NCBI GenBank assembly: GCA_965216335.1
Contig: OZ244154.1
Span: forward strand, 1,426,001-1,490,000
From: JAHEJE01 sp965216335
GTDB lineage: Bacteria; Pseudomonadota; Alphaproteobacteria; Rhizobiales; Aestuariivirgaceae
DNA: 64,000 bases
Reading direction: 5' to 3'
The notes under the pieces are model-generated. The model was not told where the DNA came from, searched no databases, and was given only the letters and a program-made list of their open reading frames with translations. How positions within the stretch are numbered: position 1 is the first letter of the stretch; the number at the start of each line of letters is the position of its first letter. Both the position numbers and the translations under genes were made by a program. Below are positions 59,689 to 64,000 of the stretch, one piece after another.

Positions 59689-60141
59689 ATGGCAAACAAG
59701 ACACTCGTTCCGATTGACCTCAGCGACATGGAGACCTCGACCAAGGTTCTCGATGCCGGGGTCAGCTCGGTCAAACAAAGCGGCGGCGATCTGGTGGTCA
59801 TGGCCGTGGTACCGGATATCATCACCGGCATTGACTACCGCTACGCGATCCGCGGCGAGATGGGCGGTTCGGAAGAATACGATCTCAAGGCCATCGTTCA
59901 GGAAACGCTGGAAAGGCTCAACGAGGTCGTGGCCGATAAATTGCCAGACGACATGAAGGCCGAGACCATCGTGCGCCACGGCAGCGTCTATGAACAGATC
60001 CTGGACGTCGCCAACGAGATCGAACCCGACCAGATCGTCATAGGTGCCCACCGTCCGCACCTGTCGGACTACCTGCTCGGCCCGAACACCGCCCGCGTCG
60101 TCCGCCACGCCAAATGCTCGGTCAACGTGGTGCGCCTGTGA
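59689..60141 (+). CDS. universal stress protein, TeaD-like
   Basis: 150 residues, Usp fold. The nucleotide loop region reads IGAHRPHLSDYLLGPNTARV followed by VRHAKCSVNVVR, which resembles TeaD, the ATP-binding Usp that tunes the TeaABC ectoine TRAP transporter of Halomonas. GGAGG precedes the ATG. Here the partner is a BCCT transporter rather than a TRAP system. A role in sensing ATP and adjusting uptake is inferred. Confidence 0.83.
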   Translation: MANKTLVPIDLSDMETSTKVLDAGVSSVKQSGGDLVVMAVVPDIITGIDYRYAIRGEMGGSEEYDLKAIVQETLERLNEVVADKLPDDMKAETIVRHGSVYEQILDVANEIEPDQIVIGAHRPHLSDYLLGPNTARVVRHAKCSVNVVRL

Positions 60142-60246
60142 ACACGGGCTGACGCGCGCGCCCGCTCAGGGTGACGGTGCACCGACCGAATAAAAGCCTC
60201 CGGCTTGCGTTGATCGCGTCAACGGCAATCCGGGGGTTTCATACTT

Positions 60247-61446
60247 TCAAGCCCGGCCGAATTCCCGCGCCAGTGTTTCAAACGCCGCAACCCAGCGCAG
60301 ATCGCGCGGATCGTCGACCGGCAGCGGCTGAGATGCCGCCCGGACCATGGTGAGCTCGGCGGCCGGATCGACATAGATCCACTGGCCATGAATGCCGATG
60401 CCGGCAAATGCGCCGGACGCCCTGCCGGTCTGATACCATTGCGAGCGATAGTTACCGGCCGGGAAGATCTCGGCCATGCTGCCGCGCTGCCAGGCATCGC
60501 CGCTGCCGCCAGCCCTGATATCGGCAACCCAGGCCTCCGGCACGATCTGCCGGCCGTTCGCTGCACCCTGCTGGCGCATCATTTCCGCGAAGCGGGCAAG
60601 ATCGTGCAGTGTCACGCATATGCCGCCCGCCGAGCGCGGCGCGCCAAGCCGGTCCACCGTGACATATCCGTCGCCGGCAGCGCCAAGCGGCTGCCAGATC
60701 AGCTCACTGAACAGGTCGGCATAGCGCGTGCCCGTTGCCCGCTCGACGATCCACCCGAGGAGGTCGGAATTCGGCGAGGCATACAGGAAATCGTCACCAT
60801 GCCTGCCCGAACCACGCGGCAGGGTGGTCAGGAAACTGCGCAGGTCCGGGGGCTGATCGCCCGGGGTCACAGGGTTCCACCCGGTCGCCTGACGGTAGCG
60901 GTTGAATGCTCCGGTTGTGTCCAGATAGGATTCCTCGAAGTCCAGCGCCACGACCATGTCCAGCACATGGCGCACGGTGCAGTCGCCATAGGCCGACCCG
61001 GCGACTTCCGGAAGGTAGTGAGTAACCGGCATTTGCGGATCAATTTCACCCCTGTCGACGAGAATGCCAACCAGCGCGGCCGTCAGCGACTTGCTGAGCG
61101 AAAATACGATATGCGGCTCGCGCGCGGCGCATGACGGGTGGAACCATTCAAACACCAGCCTGCCGCGATGCAGGATCACAAGCCCATCGGTGAAGCTGTC
61201 TTCAATAAAGGCAGCGAGTGGTCCACGCTGGCCTTGGCCGTCGTCCACGGCCAATTGCCCGAGGTCCGGTCGCGCGCTCGCCGCTTCAAGCCTGTCGGCG
61301 CGCTCCGGATCATTGGCGATCCGCGCCGTCGGCACGATCTCGCGGACATGATGAAACGCCCAGCGGTTGAACGGCGGCTCGCGCCAGTTGGCAAGCGTCA
61401 CTTGGCCGGCAATGTCCGGCGGAAATCCCTGCATCAAATCAACCAT
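60247..61446 (-). CDS. serine hydrolase, class C beta-lactamase fold
   Basis: 399 residues, no signal peptide. Ser116-Leu-Ser-Lys119 (VFSLSKSLTA) is the S-x-x-K motif; YASPNSDLLGW gives the Y-x-N element; a later HGQWIYVDP takes the place of K-T-G. The family includes esterases and 6-aminohexanoate-dimer hydrolase, so a lactamase function is not implied. It is 18 bases after the thiolase gene in the same orientation and may be its operon partner. Confidence 0.82.
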   Translation of the reverse strand: MVDLMQGFPPDIAGQVTLANWREPPFNRWAFHHVREIVPTARIANDPERADRLEAASARPDLGQLAVDDGQGQRGPLAAFIEDSFTDGLVILHRGRLVFEWFHPSCAAREPHIVFSLSKSLTAALVGILVDRGEIDPQMPVTHYLPEVAGSAYGDCTVRHVLDMVVALDFEESYLDTTGAFNRYRQATGWNPVTPGDQPPDLRSFLTTLPRGSGRHGDDFLYASPNSDLLGWIVERATGTRYADLFSELIWQPLGAAGDGYVTVDRLGAPRSAGGICVTLHDLARFAEMMRQQGAANGRQIVPEAWVADIRAGGSGDAWQRGSMAEIFPAGNYRSQWYQTGRASGAFAGIGIHGQWIYVDPAAELTMVRAASQPLPVDDPRDLRWVAAFETLAREFGRA

Positions 61447-61464
61447 AGTGCACCCCGCCCCGTT

Positions 61465-62670
61465 TCACGCAGCTTCGAGCAGGCAGGCGATGCCCTGGCC
61501 GACGCCGATGCACATGGTGGCCAGCGCGTATCTGCCGCCTCGGCGCCTGAGCTCCAGCGCCGCCGTGCCGGCCAGCCGGGCGCCGGACATGCCGAGCGGG
61601 TGGCCGAGCGCGATGGCGCCACCGTTCGGGTTGACGTGCTCTGCGTCATCGGCAAGCCCAAGCTCCCGCATGACCGCCAGCCCTTGTGCGGCAAATGCCT
61701 CGTTCAGTTCCACCACGTCGATGCCGGAGACCGTGAGGCCGTGCCGGTCCAGCAGTTTCTGCGAGGCTGGCGCCGGCCCTACTCCCATGATGCGCGGCTC
61801 AACGCCCGCCACCGCCGCACCGGCCACCCGGGCAACCGGTTCAAGCCCGTGCCGCCGTGCCGCCGCCGCACTGGCAACGATGAGCGCTGCGGCGCCATCG
61901 TTGACGCCGGAGGCATTGCCGGCCGTTACGGTGCCGCCTTCGCGAAACGGCGTGCCGAGCTTGGCCAGCTGTTCGATGGTGGTGCCGGCGCGCGGATGTT
62001 CATCCTTCGCCACGATGACGGGGTCGCCCTTGCGCTGCGGGATTTCGACCGGGACGATTTCCTCGCCCAGCCGGCCGCTTTCCTGAGCCTCCACCGCCCG
62101 CGCCTGGCTGCGGCAGGCGAAAGCGTCCTGATCGACGCGTGAAATGTTGAAATCCGCAGCGACGTTCTCGCCGGTCTCCGGCATCGAGTCGATACCATAG
62201 AGTTTCTTCAACACGGGATTGACGAACCGCCAGCCGATGGTGGTGTCGTAGATCTCGGCGTTGCGCGAAAACGCCTGGGCCGCCTTGGGCAAGACGAACG
62301 GTGCGCGCGACATGGACTCGACCCCGCCAGCAATCACCAGTTCCGCCTCGCCGGTGCGTACCTGGCGCGCCGCCATGGCCACCGCGTCGAGCCCGGAACC
62401 GCACAACCGGTTGACGGTAACCCCGGGCACGCTGACCGGTAGGCCGGCGATCAGGGCGGCCATGCGGGCAACGTTGCGGTTGTCTTCTCCCGCCTGATTG
62501 GCACAGCCGTAGATCACATCGTCGACAACCTGCCAGTCGACGCCCGGATTACGGGCCATCAGTGCCTTGAGCGGATGCGCCGCCAGGTCATCGGTGCGCA
62601 CAGCGGACAGTGCACCGCCGAACCGCCCGATCGGAGTACGGATATAGTCACAAATGAATGCCTCTTCCAT
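61465..62670 (-). CDS. beta-ketoadipyl-CoA / acetyl-CoA acyltransferase (PcaF-like thiolase)
   Basis: 401 residues, thiolase fold. VNRLCGSGLDAVAMAARQVR with nucleophile cysteine, NEAFAAQGLAVMRELG, GGAIALGHPLGMSGARLAGT and ATMCIGVGQG with the second cysteine are all intact. Length and the N-terminus (EEAFICDYIRTPIGRFGGAL) fit PcaF, which cleaves 3-oxoadipyl-CoA to acetyl-CoA and succinyl-CoA, but 3-oxopimelyl-CoA (from the benzoyl-CoA route) is another possible substrate. ATG 62670 chosen; divergent from the aminotransferase-like gene. Confidence 0.87.
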   Translation of the reverse strand: MEEAFICDYIRTPIGRFGGALSAVRTDDLAAHPLKALMARNPGVDWQVVDDVIYGCANQAGEDNRNVARMAALIAGLPVSVPGVTVNRLCGSGLDAVAMAARQVRTGEAELVIAGGVESMSRAPFVLPKAAQAFSRNAEIYDTTIGWRFVNPVLKKLYGIDSMPETGENVAADFNISRVDQDAFACRSQARAVEAQESGRLGEEIVPVEIPQRKGDPVIVAKDEHPRAGTTIEQLAKLGTPFREGGTVTAGNASGVNDGAAALIVASAAAARRHGLEPVARVAGAAVAGVEPRIMGVGPAPASQKLLDRHGLTVSGIDVVELNEAFAAQGLAVMRELGLADDAEHVNPNGGAIALGHPLGMSGARLAGTAALELRRRGGRYALATMCIGVGQGIACLLEAA

Positions 62671-62941
62671 GCTGTCGTCAGCCTTTTTGATACCGGAATT
62701 TTGGCGCGCAGTATTTCCCACCCGGCAGTCATTGGCAATGCCGCGGAATGCGGCGATTGCGCCGTATCGGCGGTATTGGCCGGATCGGGCCTGTCCACAT
62801 GCCGGGAAAGTCCGGATTCGGCGTTTCCGCGCCGTTTTGCGCCGCTTTCATTCACCCGGTCGATCGGCTAGACACCTAGGTTGCTGCGCTGGGAACGCAT
62901 AACAAAGTCACACTTCTGTCGAGACAAGGGGTATCTTTGAG

Positions 62942-64000
62942 ATGAGCGACATCGACACGCTGAAGACTCAGCGCGAAGCATCGATCGCGGCAACCGCAGG
63001 CGGCCCGCCGGCCCGCACCAACAACCAGTTCTTCGGCGTCGGCCCGATCACCGACATGACCCGCGACGAGGCCGACGCGCGGCGCACGCGCTTTGCGTTC
63101 GAGAGCTGGCTGGAAGCCAACTACCGCAAGTTCGACGACACGGGCAACGACATCGGCCCGTTCACCGCCGCCGAACTCGGGCGCTCCATGCACCGCGGCT
63201 ACCCGGCCGACAAGGTGCTCGGCGACATGATGCGCGAGATCCACCGCTATTTCGAGTTCCCCAAACAGAACAAGATGGCCGTTGGCCTCGGCGGCGGCCA
63301 CTCCGGCTTCACCGTGGCCGTCATGCACATGATAACCGCCAACGACCCGGCCCAGCATGTCTTCGTCGACACCCCGCGCCCGGAGAGCGATGCCGGCAAG
63401 GCGGGCGGCTTCTTCCGCCAGTCCTGGGGCACTCAGTTGATCGAGATGCACCGCTACGCCGAGAACGGTGATGAGACCCGCATCCACTTCTCCGGCAATG
63501 AAGGCGCAATTCCGTCCGCCGACGAGCTGTCCGCCATGGGCATCAAGCTATTCATCGGTGTCGGCCACGAGACCACTGGTGCCTCGACCTACTCCGACCA
63601 GGACGTCGCCAACCTGCTTGAATGGATTGATCGCGACCCTGCCAACCACCACGCCGTCATTGACGCCACTTCGATGCTTGGATCAATGGTCTGGCCTGAA
63701 GCGGTCGTGCGCGAGTTCATGACCAAGTGCTGCATGTTCATGCCGTTCCAAAAGGCCATCGGCGGCATCTCCGGTTATCTGATCTGCTCGTTTACCCCGG
63801 CCGCCATGGACCTGATCGAAGCCAATCAGAAGGACCCGTCCTGGGCCATTCCGCGCCAGCTCAAGATCGTCGTGCCGAAGGACCCCAAGATGCCGCTGAC
63901 CGGCGAGAAGACGGTCATGCTCGGCCCGATCTATGACCCGCAGGCCGACAAGATGCTCGGAGGCATCATCAACACATACTCAACGCTCGCCTTCGCCGAA
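62942..64000 (+). CDS. class V aminotransferase-like (phosphoserine aminotransferase-related) protein, N-terminal part
   Basis: 353 complete codons run off the window end. The fold-type I PLP enzyme pattern is visible: VGLGGGHSGFTVAVMHM (cofactor phosphate region), HHAVIDATSMLGSMVW (aspartate contacting PLP nitrogen) and MPFQKAIGGISGYLICSF, with the lysine candidate in FQKAIGG. The overall resemblance is to SerC-like proteins. Start ATG 62942 after GACAAGGGG. It is divergent from the thiolase; substrate not readable. Confidence 0.75.
   Translation, partial: MSDIDTLKTQREASIAATAGGPPARTNNQFFGVGPITDMTRDEADARRTRFAFESWLEANYRKFDDTGNDIGPFTAAELGRSMHRGYPADKVLGDMMREIHRYFEFPKQNKMAVGLGGGHSGFTVAVMHMITANDPAQHVFVDTPRPESDAGKAGGFFRQSWGTQLIEMHRYAENGDETRIHFSGNEGAIPSADELSAMGIKLFIGVGHETTGASTYSDQDVANLLEWIDRDPANHHAVIDATSMLGSMVWPEAVVREFMTKCCMFMPFQKAIGGISGYLICSFTPAAMDLIEANQKDPSWAIPRQLKIVVPKDPKMPLTGEKTVMLGPIYDPQADKMLGGIINTYSTLAFAE

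Noticed and set aside
60247..61446. Antibiotic resistance beta-lactamase
   Set aside because: No signal peptide and an HGQW motif in place of KTG; the fold covers many esterases and amidases.

Overview
The window is high-GC, and its gene content is that of an alphaproteobacterium, most likely of the Hyphomicrobiales (Rhizobiales) or a relative. Pointers are a BadL/BadM-like GNAT-Rrf2 pair, a complete qhp amine dehydrogenase cluster, a C-terminally fused MoCo-type accessory set and abundant short palindromic repeats. The organism looks like a facultative anaerobe able to degrade aromatic acids, probably with nitrate or nitrogen oxides as acceptor.

Region 1 (1-20 kb) is an anaerobic aromatic degradation island. 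It starts inside had and continues oah-dch-bcrC-bcrB-bcrA-bcrD-fdx, the ATP-dependent class I benzoyl-CoA reductase and the lower benzoyl-CoA steps, nearly all with overlapping start/stop codons. A reverse operon follows (hemerythrin and two GNATs) and then a divergent SDR. Next is a five-gene reverse operon, hcrC-hcrA-hcrB (4-hydroxybenzoyl-CoA reductase) plus DUF2249 and an NnrS-like membrane protein. After it come a GNAT/Rrf2 pair (BadL/BadM-like), an aryl-CoA ligase, and mocA/xdhC for maturing the molybdenum enzyme. Three intergenic regions here share a 24-bp dyad with a central GTAC, which I propose as the operator of the Rrf2 protein.

Region 2 (20-29.6 kb) is a full quinohemoprotein amine dehydrogenase cluster: qhpG facing qhpE-qhpF-qhpB-qhpC-qhpD-qhpA, with the AraC regulator qhpR divergent from qhpA. 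The qhpC precursor matches the known crosslink ladder residue by residue.

Region 3 (29.7-42.4 kb) holds two RTX-type secreted proteins (a lipase-like one and an FG-GAP one), a VC_2705-type sodium:solute symporter with its DUF4212 partner, a YggT protein, tRNA-Phe, a broken IS481-family element carrying an in-frame palindromic insertion, tRNA-Arg and an acyltransferase-3 membrane protein.

Region 4 (42.5-50 kb) has polA, a low-GC orphan gene, and about 1.8 kb of mostly non-coding DNA rich in repeats. That stretch also holds a strong promoter in front of a hairpin-rich, possibly non-coding transcript. A GFA-family gene and an enoyl-CoA hydratase follow. One 120-bp two-ended palindromic element occurs three times in the window.

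Region 5 (50-64 kb) looks like an uptake and catabolism locus for a small, perhaps betaine-like, compound. A reverse operon encodes an aldehyde dehydrogenase, an M19 dipeptidase-like protein, a 563-residue protein and a DUF3726-like protein. A divergent LysR gene is followed by a BCCT transporter, a lipoprotein fusing two different substrate-binding domains, and a TeaD-like universal stress protein. The combination BCCT + tandem binding lipoprotein + Usp is the best candidate for an undescribed system. The window ends with a beta-lactamase-fold hydrolase, a PcaF-like thiolase and the start of a class V aminotransferase-like gene.
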